Program-made: the position numbers and the translations under genes | Origin: Roseburia sp. | GTDB taxonomy: Bacteria; Bacillota; Clostridia; Christensenellales; Pumilibacteraceae | Assembly (NCBI GenBank): GCA_023665905.1 | Contig: JAMPDA010000016.1 | Location: forward strand, 1 to 43,898 | Length of the DNA stretch: 43,898 bases | Direction: 5' to 3' | The notes under the pieces: model-generated | The model's database searches: none | What the model saw: the letters and a program-made list of their open reading frames with translations, nothing else | What the model was told of the DNA's origin: nothing | Shown here: positions 15,656 through 25,900 of the stretch, in pieces | How positions within the stretch are numbered: position 1 is the stretch's first letter | Layout of the letters: each line of letters opens with the position of its first letter

Positions 15656-16408
15656 CTACTGCTTCGTTATATCACGGGCGTCCTTGAGCAGCACGCTCGA
15701 AAGTTTGGGGAACGGCACGTCGAGCTGTTTCGCCGCTTTTTTAAGCGCGACGGGGATCACGAACTTGGCGCTCGCGTCGTTGACGTCGAAATATTTGATG
15801 CGCGCGCCGCCCACCACGCCGACGTACGGCACGCCGTTTTTAAACACTATCTTGCATTTAATGCGCTTCCCGTCACTATCGAGAGCGCCGCGGAATATCT
15901 CTTTGTCACCCACCGCTTTGCGCATGTACGCGTCCATATCCGCAAAAAAGTCGAAGCGATACTCCGTAAAGCACGGCTGCTCGCGCAGGCCGCACTCCAC
16001 GCCGTCCGTTTCGACGTAGTTTTCGCCGTCGTAAAACGCCGACAGCGTTTTGGAAAATATCATAAACCGATACTTGCCGTCTTTATCCGCACATGAATAC
16101 TGCAGAAAGCTCTTGGGCGCGGATCGGCGCAGCAAGACATTGTAAACTATCACCGCGACGAGCAGCGCGAGCCCGACCGCGGTAAGCCACACAGTCGCAG
16201 TGCCGTTCTTTACGACCATGGATGCTATGAGCGCCGCAAGCGACCCCGCGCCGAGCGCAAAGTTTATAGCGAGCTGAGAATACTTGGTTGTGAACACGTC
16301 GTTGCGCACGCACGTAATACTCTCCGCGCGCTCGATAAGCGTGCGGCGGAATTTTTCCCGAGCACTCACTGCGTCGCCCGCCGCGTCCATTTTATCCGTC
16401 ACCGGCAT
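15656..16408 (-). CDS. uncharacterised membrane protein downstream of purF
   Basis: The 250-residue product has a charged N-terminus (1-45), two membrane helices (about 52-72 and 76-95), then a soluble domain of about 150 residues (SFLQYSCADKDGKYRFMIFSKTLSAFYDGENYVETDG to the end) without a recognised motif. The ATG at 16408 overlaps the purF stop by ten bases and has GGAG close upstream; an ATG six codons later is an alternative. Overlap with purF and the terminator right behind it make it the last gene of a two-gene operon, but nothing in the sequence links it to purine synthesis. Confidence 0.65.
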   Translation of the reverse strand: MPVTDKMDAAGDAVSAREKFRRTLIERAESITCVRNDVFTTKYSQLAINFALGAGSLAALIASMVVKNGTATVWLTAVGLALLVAVIVYNVLLRRSAPKSFLQYSCADKDGKYRFMIFSKTLSAFYDGENYVETDGVECGLREQPCFTEYRFDFFADMDAYMRKAVGDKEIFRGALDSDGKRIKCKIVFKNGVPYVGVVGGARIKYFDVNDASAKFVIPVALKKAAKQLDVPFPKLSSVLLKDARDITKQ

Positions 16409-17775
16409 TTCTCCGTCGGCACGCCGCCGTCGGGATAATTGCCGGTAAAGCAAGCGTCGCAATATCTGTCGCGCAGACCGACCTTGGCAAAAGCCTTGAC
16501 GGGCAGATATCCGAGCGAGTCCGCGCCTATGCTCTCGCGTATTTCGTCTATCGACATGCGCACGGCGGCGAGCTGCTCCCTATCCGGGATATCGGAGCCG
16601 TACGGGCACGAATATATGAACGGCGGAGACGCTATGCGCATATGCACGCTTTTTGCGCCGCCGTCCTTGAGCATGCGTATAAGGTTGGCGCTCGTCGTGC
16701 CGCGCACTATCGAGTCGTCGATAAGTACGACGTTTTTGTCCTCTATCGCGCCGCGAAGCGCATTGAGCTTTATCGACACCGCCTCGCGTCGCGACGCGTC
16801 CGTGCTTTTGATGAACGTCCTGCCGACGTACGAGTTTTTGACTATGCCGTCCGCGTAAGGGATACCGCTCTCGTACGAATAGCCGAGCGCAAAGTGCAAG
16901 CCGGAGCTCGGCACGCCCACCACGACGTCCGCCTTTGCCGGACACGCCTTGCAAAGCTCTCTGCCTATATCTATGCGCGTCCTGTACACGCTCTTTCCGT
17001 CTATGTACGAATCGGGCCGCGCAAAGTACACGTACTCGAACACGCACTGCGCCGGACGCACTTTATCCACATAGTCGTAGTAATGCTTTATTCCGCTCTC
17101 GTCTATCTTTATCAGCTCGCCCGGCTTGATATCGCAAACTGTTTCCGCCTTGATGACGTCGAACGCCGCCGTCTCCGACGCTATAAAATAGCAGTGACGG
17201 CGCTTGCCGAGCGAAAGCGGCTTAAAACCGTACGGGTCGCGCACGGCGATCAGCTTTTTGGGACTCATGACGAGCATGGAGAACGCGCCCTTGAGCTTTC
17301 CGACCACGTTCAACACCGCTTCCTCCGCGCTGTGGCACTGCGTGCGCGCGACGGCGATGAGGTTCATGACCATTTCGGCGTGGCTGGACGACTGGAATAT
17401 CGCGCCGCGCTGTTCAAGCTCGCCGCGCAGTTCGCGGTAGTTCGTTATCGTGCCGTTCATGGCGACGGTCATCGTGCCCTTGCAGTAGCGCGACACTATA
17501 GGCTGAACGCCGTCGTTCTGTTCGCCGGTGTAACCGTAAAGCACGTGCCCGACGCCCACCCTGCCCTTTAACATCGCAAGGTTGGCGCTGTTGAACACTT
17601 CGTTCACAAGTCCGCCGGACTTGACTGCGTACAGCCGCGACAGGTCGTTGGTGACTATGCCGCAGCTTTCCTGTCCACGGTGCTGCAACGTATACAGACC
17701 GTGATAGATGTCGAGCGCGACGTCGCTGCCGTCGAAGTCGTAAGCGCCCATAACTCCGCATTCTTCGTGTAACAT
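16399..17775 (-). CDS. purF: amidophosphoribosyltransferase
   Basis: The 458-residue product catalyses the first committed step of purine synthesis, making phosphoribosylamine from PRPP and glutamine. The N-terminal nucleophile is Cys6 (MLHEECGV), to be exposed by removal of a five-residue propeptide. Four cysteines at 244, 390, 439 and 442 match the [4Fe-4S] ligands of the Bacillus-type enzyme, so it should be oxygen-labile, in keeping with an anaerobe. The PRPP loop VVLIDDSIVRGTTS spans 349-362. It is complete and full length. A promoter with TTGCCA and TAGAAT lies upstream; no other pur gene is in the window. Confidence 0.97.
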   Translation of the reverse strand: MLHEECGVMGAYDFDGSDVALDIYHGLYTLQHRGQESCGIVTNDLSRLYAVKSGGLVNEVFNSANLAMLKGRVGVGHVLYGYTGEQNDGVQPIVSRYCKGTMTVAMNGTITNYRELRGELEQRGAIFQSSSHAEMVMNLIAVARTQCHSAEEAVLNVVGKLKGAFSMLVMSPKKLIAVRDPYGFKPLSLGKRRHCYFIASETAAFDVIKAETVCDIKPGELIKIDESGIKHYYDYVDKVRPAQCVFEYVYFARPDSYIDGKSVYRTRIDIGRELCKACPAKADVVVGVPSSGLHFALGYSYESGIPYADGIVKNSYVGRTFIKSTDASRREAVSIKLNALRGAIEDKNVVLIDDSIVRGTTSANLIRMLKDGGAKSVHMRIASPPFIYSCPYGSDIPDREQLAAVRMSIDEIRESIGADSLGYLPVKAFAKVGLRDRYCDACFTGNYPDGGVPTEKCR

Positions 17776-17803
17776 GTTTTACCCCGATTTTTTATCTACG
17801 TAA

Positions 17804-17856
17804 TATGTACAAAACGTATGTACTCATATTCTATCACACACCGCGCGATTTGGCAA
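17804..17856 (-). promoter_or_regulatory. purF promoter with GTACATA direct repeats
   Basis: TTGCCA (17851-17856), 17 bases, TAGAAT (17828-17833). Two direct GTACATA repeats (17817-17823 and 17804-17810), 13 bases apart, lie at and just after the expected start point. They are a possible operator, regulator unknown. Confidence 0.6.
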
Positions 17857-17889
17857 ACGAATTAAGGACGTAGTAAATCAGATATTAGT

Positions 17890-19704
17890 TCAATTTACTA
17901 TATACAGTTTGGCGAGCGCGCGGGTGTACGCGACGTACTTTTCGGTGTCGCTCATGCTTCCGCACGCGTAAACGCGCTCGTACTCCATGCCCTTTGCCTG
18001 CGCGACGGTGTACAGTCTGTCCTGCGGAACAAACGCAAGCTTTTTTCGCGTCGCCGTGTCCTCCGCCGAATATATGACCGCCACGCGGTCGTCGCCCGCA
18101 CTCCCAAGCGCGGCGGGAAGAGCCGCGAACGGCATGCGCTCCACGACGCCGCCGCTCAGCCCGAGCGAAGTCACGGACATGCCGAGCAAGCCGTAGACGT
18201 ACTCGGTGATCTCGCGCGCATTGCGATAGTTTTCGTTGAGCGAGTAATGCTTCATGTCCCTCAAAGCGTCGAGCTTTTTGAAGTCGCCTATACCCACCGT
18301 CTTTACGAGCTGCTGGTTTTCGTCGCCGTACACGTTGATGACCGCGCGCGTACATTCCGCAATCAGCCTGTACTCGTTAAAATAATAGTCCTGACCCTCG
18401 TCCACGAAAAGTATTCCGTCGTACGCGGTCTTGCCCAAAATGTAGCAGTACGCGGTCAGCAGCAGATATAGCTTGCATTTTGTAAGCTCCGCGCCCAAAT
18501 CGGGAAGAAACGCGAACTTCTTTAGATCGACCGCCACGACCGGCGCGCGCGGCTTGACCGCGTCAGAGCCCGCCCAAGGGAGATCTGCTTCGTACTGTTT
18601 GAGCTGTTCGCGATACGCCCTCTGCCGTTCCGCATAGCTCTGCTTTACGGGCGCGAGCGCGGTTATCAGCTTGCGCTTTATCTCGTCGCCGTAGCATTTT
18701 TCCATAGTCGCGCGCGGCAGGCAGTCGTCGCCCACGGGCTCCGCCGCCGACAGCCGCTTGCGCTCCGACGACTTTATTCCGCGCAGCGACAGTAAGAGCT
18801 CGCGATAAAACCGCGCCATGGTCTGCCGCTTTACCGCGTTTATCATAAGATCGTCCACGACCGGCGCGATGTGCTCGATGTAGCGCTCCGTCGGCGCTAT
18901 GACCGCGGCGTTGTCGAGCTCCGCCTTTTTATTGAAGCCGAGATACTCGAGCCGCTGAAGAATTATCATCGTTTTGCCGCAACCGGCGCAGCCCGTGACC
19001 ACGCAGTTTTCGGCGGCAGGCCGCGTGATTATCGCGTTCTGGTTTGCCTGAATGGTGGGGATTATGTCGGTCAGGCGCTTATCGCCGCGCTTGACCTCGA
19101 GCATGTGCGCCAAAAACTTGTCGTACACCACGCCGCCGCTCTCGGCGGAATAGTCCTGAAAGACCGCCATTAGCTTGCCGTCCCTGATGTCGAACTTGCG
19201 GCGGAACACCACTTCGTATTCGTAGCCGCCGTATTCTATCCTGCCGTTTTCAAAACGGTCGTACACCTTGTTGCCGAGCGGCGAATTGTGCGAGTAGACT
19301 ATTATCTTGCCTTTGTATATCACAACGTGCGCGCCGACGTATATATCCGCTTCTTCCGCGCCCAAAAAATCCGCGCCGTCCGATATCGTCCGCGCGCGCG
19401 TCATGCTGGGCACGTCGTACCGCTCGTCGCGCTTGCACGGGCGCAGACGCATGCGCGCAAAGTACGGCGTGGAAAGGCTGCTCTCGAGCAGCGCGATATC
19501 GCGCTTTCTGATGTCGTGACGGAACTTTTCGGTGCGATATTCCTCCACCTCGAGCTCGTCGTAAATATCGACGATCCGATACGCGAAACCGTCGTTTTTG
19601 AGCAGCTCGATCTGCTCGCGCATCTGCGCGAGCACAAGCCGAAGGTGCTCCGCCTCCTCGGCTATCTCTTTCGCATTGAAATTGTCACTTTCGGAAAAAT
19701 CCAT
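17890..19704 (-). CDS. helD: HelD-like superfamily 1 ATPase
   Basis: The 604-residue product resembles HelD, the ATPase that removes and recycles stalled RNA polymerase. It has an N-terminal coiled coil (about 10-75), a spacer domain (110-190), then IQANQNAIITRPAAENCVVTGCAGCGKT (217-245) with the Walker A loop, motif II DEGQD (435-439), LNENYRNAREI (489-499), motif V AQAKGMEYERVYA and motif VI VAYTRALAKLYIV at the very end. At 604 residues it is shorter than Bacillus HelD (about 770). UvrD-like repair helicase is the alternative, but the QxxQNxII lead-in and N-terminal coiled coil favour HelD. The ATG has GGGGAG very close upstream and AAGGCGG further off, so the start is slightly uncertain. 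Confidence 0.8.
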   Translation of the reverse strand: MDFSESDNFNAKEIAEEAEHLRLVLAQMREQIELLKNDGFAYRIVDIYDELEVEEYRTEKFRHDIRKRDIALLESSLSTPYFARMRLRPCKRDERYDVPSMTRARTISDGADFLGAEEADIYVGAHVVIYKGKIIVYSHNSPLGNKVYDRFENGRIEYGGYEYEVVFRRKFDIRDGKLMAVFQDYSAESGGVVYDKFLAHMLEVKRGDKRLTDIIPTIQANQNAIITRPAAENCVVTGCAGCGKTMIILQRLEYLGFNKKAELDNAAVIAPTERYIEHIAPVVDDLMINAVKRQTMARFYRELLLSLRGIKSSERKRLSAAEPVGDDCLPRATMEKCYGDEIKRKLITALAPVKQSYAERQRAYREQLKQYEADLPWAGSDAVKPRAPVVAVDLKKFAFLPDLGAELTKCKLYLLLTAYCYILGKTAYDGILFVDEGQDYYFNEYRLIAECTRAVINVYGDENQQLVKTVGIGDFKKLDALRDMKHYSLNENYRNAREITEYVYGLLGMSVTSLGLSGGVVERMPFAALPAALGSAGDDRVAVIYSAEDTATRKKLAFVPQDRLYTVAQAKGMEYERVYACGSMSDTEKYVAYTRALAKLYIVN

Positions 19705-19771
19705 GCTCCCCGTACGCTTCCGCCTTTAGTTATTTGTGACCGTCAAAAAATTTAGTGCGATATGATTATCT

Positions 19772-20467
19772 TTAACGATGCGCGTCGTCCGTGTAAAACC
19801 AAAATGTCAGCCCGTCGGCGGCGGTCAAGCCTATTTTTTTCTGAAGCGCCAACGACGCCGCGTTTTGGCAAAACACATCGCATATCGGCGTCCTGCCGAA
19901 CGACATTACGTAGTTTATCATAAACTTCTCGAGCGCCGTGCCTATCCCACGACCGCCGAACCCGTCAAAGACCTCGAGCATGCCCATACTGCCGTCGCCG
20001 TGCCTGCCGATAAATCCGGCGAGCTTGCCGTTTACTATCGCGCCGAACACGCCTTTGTCGCGCATGATATCGGCGATATGCGTTACGTCCGCATTGCCCG
20101 GGTTGGTGTACGCGGCATGCACCGTTTCCGCGAGCGTCGGCGCGAGCCGTTTTATCGTCACTGCCGGATCGCACGGCGGCGGGAGCGGATCGAAATACGC
20201 GAACGACGTGCAAGCTTCCGCCGAAAACCCGATTTTCGCCGGCGCATCGGGCGGCGCGCCGAGCAAGCACACTTCGCCGCTTATACCATACTCGGCGGCG
20301 TAATCGCTGAAAACGCGGATATCCTCAAAGACGCACTTGTAAAGCTCGCCCATCTTTACTATTGCGGCACGGTCATCCGACACGAGCGCCTGCGCGCCCT
20401 CGAACTCCACCGCGTCGTTTAATATCGCCGCTTCCACTTTATACTGCGGTCTTTGCATAAGCTTCAT
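19772..20467 (-). CDS. GNAT-family N-acetyltransferase
   Basis: The 231-residue product has a unique N-terminal half (1-110) and a C-terminal GNAT domain. Motif A with the acetyl-CoA loop is GFGGRGIGTALEKFMINY (about 173-190), preceded by the GAIVNGKLAGFIGRHGDGSMGMLEVFDG strands and followed by PICDVFCQNAASLALQKKIGLTA (motif B). The substrate is unknown. The N-terminal half (FEGAQALVSDDRAAI) may carry substrate specificity. The ATG at 20467 sits exactly on the start point of a perfect promoter, so the mRNA should be leaderless. Confidence 0.85.
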   Translation of the reverse strand: MKLMQRPQYKVEAAILNDAVEFEGAQALVSDDRAAIVKMGELYKCVFEDIRVFSDYAAEYGISGEVCLLGAPPDAPAKIGFSAEACTSFAYFDPLPPPCDPAVTIKRLAPTLAETVHAAYTNPGNADVTHIADIMRDKGVFGAIVNGKLAGFIGRHGDGSMGMLEVFDGFGGRGIGTALEKFMINYVMSFGRTPICDVFCQNAASLALQKKIGLTAADGLTFWFYTDDAHR

Positions 20468-20502
20468 ACCCGTATTCTATACCGCCGAATAAAAAATGTC
20501 AA
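20467..20502 (-). promoter_or_regulatory. leaderless promoter of the acetyltransferase
   Basis: Perfect TTGACA (20497-20502), 17 bases, TAGAAT (20474-20479), six bases (ACGGGT), ATG at 20467. No room remains for a ribosome site. Confidence 0.85.
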
Positions 20503-20622
20503 CAAAAGCGAGGAAACGCACCGCGACGCGAGCGTCGCGGAGTGAAAATGTAAAAAGGAAAAGTGAAGAAGTGCGGCGGTTTGACCGCTTCACTCAATGC
20601 CGCCCAGCCCAACCACCGTCAT
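20503..20622. repeat. left part of repeat array 2
   Basis: Contains the secondary element GTGAAAATGTAAAAAGGAAA with following AAGTGAAGAAGTG and a GCGGTTTGACCGC hairpin, found again near 43488 and 43830. No gene. Confidence 0.6.
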
Positions 20623-20753
20623 GTCATTTCGACCGGAGCGAACGGAGTGAGCGGAGCGGAGAAATCTAGGCGCGTCAGCGCCGCATTGCCAAAGGAACAG
20701 CTTTCCCTTTCTGCGGCGGATCGCCTAGACCTCTCGACTGCGCTCGAAATGAC
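20623..20753. repeat. interspersed repeat, copy 5 (short form)
   Basis: Ends GTCATTTCGACCGG and CGCTCGAAATGAC, middle with TAGGCGCGTCAGCGCCGCATTG. Confidence 0.8.
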
Positions 20754-20828
20754 ATGGGTGTGTGCGAGACATGATTGATAATAGCATGCTCCGCTTTATT
20801 ATACGCAGATAAGCCCAACCACCTTCAT

Positions 20829-21007
20829 GTCATTTCGACCGGAGCGAGCGAAAGCGAGCGGAGCGGAGAAATCTAGGCGCGTCAGCGCCGCATAGCGGCG
20901 CAAGCCGCAAGTTAAGATGTAAGAGGAAATAGTGAAGAGGTGACGATGGTTTGGGTGTGCGGTTCTGCGGCGGTTCGCCTGGATCTCTCGACTGCGCTCA
21001 AGGTGAC
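20829..21007. repeat. interspersed repeat, copy 6
   Basis: Left arm GTCATTTCGACCGGAGCG, right end GCGCTCAAGGTGAC. The linker before it (GATAATAGCATGCTCCGC, then GCAGATAAGC) is also found before copies 2 and 8. Confidence 0.8.
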
Positions 21008-21030
21008 AAGATGGTGGTTGGGCGGGACCT

Positions 21031-21093
21031 TTCTGCGGCGGTTCGCCTGGATCTCTCCACGCGCATTGCTCCGCAATGCTTGGTCGAGATGAC
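21031..21093. repeat. interspersed repeat, right half only
   Basis: Only the right half is present, from CTGCGGCGGTTCGCC to GGTCGAGATGAC, followed by ATGACGGTGGTTTGG. Confidence 0.75.
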
Positions 21094-21172
21094 ATGACGG
21101 TGGTTTGGGTGTACATGAATGATAATTGCATGCTATGCTGTAATGCAAGCAGATAAGCAAAACCACCTTCTT

Positions 21173-21328
21173 GTCATTTCGACCGGAGCGAACGAAGTGA
21201 GCGGAGCGGAGAAATCCAGCGGCTTTGCCGCGCACTTGTATATTGTGCGGCTGAATAAAGCTTCCCTACCTTGCGGCGGTTCGCCTGGATTTCTCCACTA
21301 CGCGCTAACGCGCTCCGGTCGAAATGAC
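21173..21328. repeat. interspersed repeat, copy 8
   Basis: Ends GTCATTTCGACCGG and CCGGTCGAAATGAC, forming a nearly symmetrical inverted pair; middle diverged. Confidence 0.8.
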
Positions 21329-21400
21329 ATCGGGTAAAAAGGCTCTGTCACTCAAGTCGAGATGACATGACGTTTGTTTGACCGCTTCGCTACGCGTGAT

Positions 21401-21426
21401 AAAAGCCGCGGAAAACCGCGGCTTTT
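21401..21426 (-). terminator. bidirectional intrinsic terminator
   Basis: AAAAGCCGCGG, four-base loop region, CCGCGGCTTTT: a strong stem with T residues on both strands, 53 bases after the stop of the Ala/Gln-repeat gene. Confidence 0.9.
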
Positions 21427-21478
21427 CTGTTTCTGCTGTCTTTATTTATAACTCATTATCTTTATCTATACTTATACG

Positions 21479-22708
21479 CTATTTACGTGCTGACGCGGAC
21501 ATAGCTTTCAAAAGCTTGCTCAACGCTTCGTTCAGCTTTTTCTGCTGCTCGGGCGTCTTGTTCTCCGGCTTTGCGCGCTCTTTTTGGAGCACCGTTGCGA
21601 CCTCGCGCATAGTTTCGCGCGACGCGCCCTCGCGGCTTATCTGCTCGATACGCGCGACGACGTCGTCCACGGACGAAGACCCTGCGCTCGCTGTCTGCGC
21701 TTGAGCCTGTTGCGCGGCACGCGCCTGAGCCTGTGCCTGCGCGGCTTGCTGAGCGCGAGCATGGGCTTGCGCTTGAGCCTGTGCCTGTGCTTGAGCGGCC
21801 TGCTGAGCGCGAGCCTGCGCCATGGCCTCCTCTCTCGCCCGCCTTCTTATTTCCTCGTCGCTTTCCTGCGGTTCCACGACTACGGTGGGTTCTTCCGCAA
21901 AGCCAGTCGGCTCGGCGTAGCTCGGTTCGGCTTCCACGACGGGCTCGGCTTCGACCTCGTGATGAGGTTCTTCGTACATCGCCTGCGCGCCGACGTTCTG
22001 CTGTTCGAAGCGCTGCTGCTGAGGCTGAGGCTCGGAATACTGCTGAGCATTTTCCTGCGGCGCCGCGCCGCCGGCGTCTATTACACGCGCGAACTGACCA
22101 TAAGTGCTTACCGCGCCGCCGAGCGCTATCTTACCTATTATACCGCCGATAAGCGTCAACAGACCGCCCACCAACGAAATTACGAGCGGAACTATATATA
22201 CGCCCATTTCGCTGACGCTGTTGCTCGATCCGCTTGCCGCTTCGACGGCTTCTTCCAAGCTTTCCGTCGCAACTTCCGCTGCGTCCTTTGCCGCCCTTGC
22301 GAGCTCGCCCTGGAGTGCGAGCGGCGCAACAAAGAAGCCTATTGCGGTGCACACGATCGCGGCAATGAATGTGATAAGCCACACCTTGGATATGAGCGAG
22401 CGGCGATACGGCACGGATACGCACGCGTCTTCCGTTACGTACACCGACGGCTTTATGCCGGAAAGACGTGCGTTTTTATACAGCGTCCGTACCGACACGG
22501 GCATCTTCTTCATGCCTTCCACGGCGGCGTTCGGCTGTGAAACCACGCCGCGCATATTGCCCTTTATCTTGGCGAAGTCACCCGAAACGAGGCCCACTAC
22601 GAGCGACACGATAAAAGCGACCGCCACTATGCCCAACAAAACAAACATCCACACGTCGGACGAAATTTTGAGGGTCTCCGTAAACAGTTTTTCAAGCGAT
22701 TTGATCAT
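21479..22708 (-). CDS. membrane protein with Ala/Gln repeat tail, function unknown
   Basis: The 409-residue product has one helix near the N-terminus (20-42), one at about 108-130 and one at about 170-198, then a long cytosolic tail. The tail holds a Gln/Pro/Glu-rich part (230-290), an almost pure Ala-Gln-Arg stretch (about 292-345, AQAQAQ and RAQQA units) and a helical end with KPENKTPEQQKKLNEALSKLLKA. The repeat DNA is a slippage-prone run of GCCTG/GCTTGAG-type units. GGAG stands six bases before the ATG, and TATAAT lies at 22753-22758. Family not recognised; the tail may be a coiled-coil or partner-binding arm. Confidence 0.7.
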   Translation of the reverse strand: MIKSLEKLFTETLKISSDVWMFVLLGIVAVAFIVSLVVGLVSGDFAKIKGNMRGVVSQPNAAVEGMKKMPVSVRTLYKNARLSGIKPSVYVTEDACVSVPYRRSLISKVWLITFIAAIVCTAIGFFVAPLALQGELARAAKDAAEVATESLEEAVEAASGSSNSVSEMGVYIVPLVISLVGGLLTLIGGIIGKIALGGAVSTYGQFARVIDAGGAAPQENAQQYSEPQPQQQRFEQQNVGAQAMYEEPHHEVEAEPVVEAEPSYAEPTGFAEEPTVVVEPQESDEEIRRRAREEAMAQARAQQAAQAQAQAQAQAHARAQQAAQAQAQARAAQQAQAQTASAGSSSVDDVVARIEQISREGASRETMREVATVLQKERAKPENKTPEQQKKLNEALSKLLKAMSASARK

Positions 22709-22902
22709 GTGATCTCCTTTATTCCCTATGTTAAGTATAACTCGGCTTTTGCATTATACCACGGATTTTATCAAAAATCCATACTTTTATAAAAGTTTTT
22801 CGGCTATTTTATAAAAATTTTGTCCGCATGCGCGCACCGCATATATGTTTTAGATATCACAGCGCTGAAAACGGCTTTGCCGCGCCGCTCAGAGTCCGAC
22901 CG
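22709..22902. other. AT-rich gap between addA and the Ala/Gln-repeat gene
   Basis: Non-coding. It holds a -10 box TATAAT (22753-22758, minus strand) for the downstream gene and an inverted repeat GGATTTT / AAAATCC (22764-22781). No strong -35 is seen. No clear terminator for addA. Confidence 0.45.
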
Positions 22903-25900
22903 CTATGCGCCGATCTTTTCGCTCATGTCCACAAGCTCGCCCGTGACGAAGGAGTACAGATATCGCTTTTTCACCCTGTACGGAGTGGCTTTTTCGACGG
23001 CGGCGGCGTACAGTCGGAGCTGTTCGAAATATTCGTCGCACACGAGCCGCTCCGGCGCGGTCGTCTTGTAGTCCACAATTACGGCACAGCCGTCCTTATC
23101 GACTATCAAAAGGTCGATCACACCCTGCACGAGCACGGATCCGTCCGTCCCCGTGCGCCGCCCTATCTCGTCCGCCGTCATGTCGGCAATGAAGTATCGC
23201 TCTTTTGAATAAAACAGCGCGCCGTCCGTCAAACTTTTCATAACTTCCGCCGCGCGGAGTATGTCGCGCGCATCGACGAGCGCAAAGTTTTCGCACTCGC
23301 GCTCCAGCATGTCCGTATCGGGCGCGTTAAAATCGACGAGTTCCATTGCGCGGTGATACGCCGTGCCCTTCAGCTTTGCGTCCGCGCTCGACGTTTCGCT
23401 CTTTGATCTCGCGGTCGCGCCGTCCTTTTCCGAAACCGCGCCGCGATCGTCGTCCGTCAGCACGGGCGCGGCGCATGTGTAGTCGTCGCCCGCATCCGAA
23501 GCGAGCGCCGTAACGCATGTCTTTATCGGGTCGCGGCATGTATCGTACTTAAACTCGCACCTCGCCTTGACGGCGGCGACTATGGACGGGTCAATGGGTT
23601 GCGGCGGCGCTTCCGCCGCCTTTTCGCGCTTTTTTATCTCCGCTTTTTTAGGCGCAATGCCGCGCATAAAATCTATCTGCGCGTTATACGCGTTGCCTTT
23701 TCCGTCTTTTTTCCATGCGTTTTTCTTTCCGCACACGAGCAGTTTTCTTCTTGCGCGAGTGAGCGCGACATAAAAGAGCCGCAGTTCTTCCATGCGCAGT
23801 CTGTCAGGCGCGAGCGCGTTTTCGACGAGCCAGCCGACGCTCGGCAACAGTTTGCGCGCCGATACGTCGGGATATTTGACGAACACGCCCGCCTCCGACA
23901 CGATGACGCGCGAACGGACGTCTTCCATATTGAATCTGTGCGCCGTGTCGGCGACGATAACGAAATCGTATTCCAAGCCCTTCGACGAGTGCACTGTAGT
24001 CACCGTGACGGCGTCGCCGCCGCCCGACGCGTCCAATTCGATGTCTGTCGAGTCGCACAACGTCAGGAACGTGTGCACGTCGTATCGGTGTTTGGCGGCG
24101 TATTCGATGAGCGCTTCCACGGCGTGCGCGTTGCCGCCGTTTTCGTACACGTACTGAAAGTAGTCTATGCGCGACGTTATGTAGCCGAGGGTGTCCGCGC
24201 AGTCGTGGCTCTTTGCGTACAGCGCTATCTCGCCGCGAAGCGAATAGAAAGCGTCGAGCTTGCCGCGAAGCCGTCCGTCGTAGGCGGCGGCTTTTTGCCA
24301 GAACGTGTAGGATTTGCGTCCGAAGCCGTACGCAGGTTCTATTCCATTCTCTTTAGCCGCAGTCTCGCCGCGCTCCGCTATTTCGGCGAGCTCGCCGTCC
24401 GAAAAGCCGCCCATGCCCGAACGCAGTGCCGTAAACAGCGCTATGTCGTCGAAGCGGTTGTCCACGCTCCGCAATATATCTATCAGCCCGACGGCTTCCG
24501 GATAGTCGGAAACGCGCGACTTTTTGCCCACTCCGCACTTTATGCCGTATACGCCGAGCGCGTTTTGCAGTTTTGCGCAAAACTCGCCGCGCGCAGAGCG
24601 CACGAGCACCGCGACCGAGCCGAAGCTCGGCGTTTTCGGAACTCCGTCCGCGCCCGCTTTTTCCGCGCGTTCCTTTTCGCTCTCTATCCAATCGAGCACG
24701 CTGTCCGTTATAAATTTTATCTCCGCGTCGGACGCTTTGCCGCATGCGGCGCGGCGAACGGAATACACGTCGCGGCCATTTTTGCACGACTGCGCTTCCG
24801 TATCCGCGTTCGCGGTTTCTTCTTCGACCGCACAGAACTCCGCTTCGCCCGTTTCTCCGCGCCTGCTTGCGAACACGAGCCGCTCCGCTTTGTAGTCCGC
24901 GCCGCCGAACTCCTCCGTCATCAGCCCGTCGAACACGCCGTTGACGAAATCGACGACGCGCGCGGACGAGCGATAGTTGTCGTTGAGCCGAATGTGCGTG
25001 TACGACGGGTCGCGCGTTGCGTCCTTGAAATATTTGGGGTTGCAACGTCTGAAAGCGTATATCGACTGCTTGATGTCGCCCACCAAAAACATCTCCGCGC
25101 CGCCGCCCGACTTGAGCTCTTCCGCTATAGCCGCCTGAAGCGGATTGACGTCCTGATACTCGTCGATAAACACGTACTTTATTCCGTCGGCGATCTCGCG
25201 TTTGCACACGGGATCGCGGAGCACTCTGCGCGCGCCGTGCTCGAGGTCCGAGTAGTCTATCTTTCCGAGGCGGCTTTTGCGCTGTGCGTAGCCTTGGAGC
25301 GCCGACCTTGCGACGGCGCAAAGCGCGCGCGCGTACGGCGCGCTTTCCACCGACCTTGCCGCTTGCGCGACGGCTTTATCTTCTCTGTACTTTTTGCAAT
25401 CGACTTTCAGCGCCTTGAACGCGTCGTTGACGGCGTCGCGCTCGTCGAGCGCCTGCCTGTGCGACGTTCGGCGCACGCTGTCGATATAGCCGTCTATATA
25501 CGGCGCTATGTCGCTCGCCGCGTTTTCGATCGCGCTAAACCCTATCGCCACCGACGCTTTGCGTATGGCTTCGGCGCGGTCGATGAGCGCCGCTTTGCGC
25601 TCCGCGAATATTTTGTCGAGCTCAGGAAAGCGCTCGGCGTCGTCCTTTATGTCGCAAAGATACGCGTCGGGATCGGGAAGCGACAGCGCGAAGTTCATGA
25701 TGTCGCGGACGGCGGTTACAACGCCTGCGTCGTCGCGGCGCGAGGACAGCGCGTCGTACACCGCTCCGAAATATTCGTCGCGCTTTTCCCACGCCTCGTC
25801 CACGGCGCGGCGTATCGCGGCGAGCATGATCGCCGCCGCTTCGCCCTCTTCAGCCACCGTCGCCGCAGGGTCGATCTCGGCGGCTGTAAAATACGTCTTT

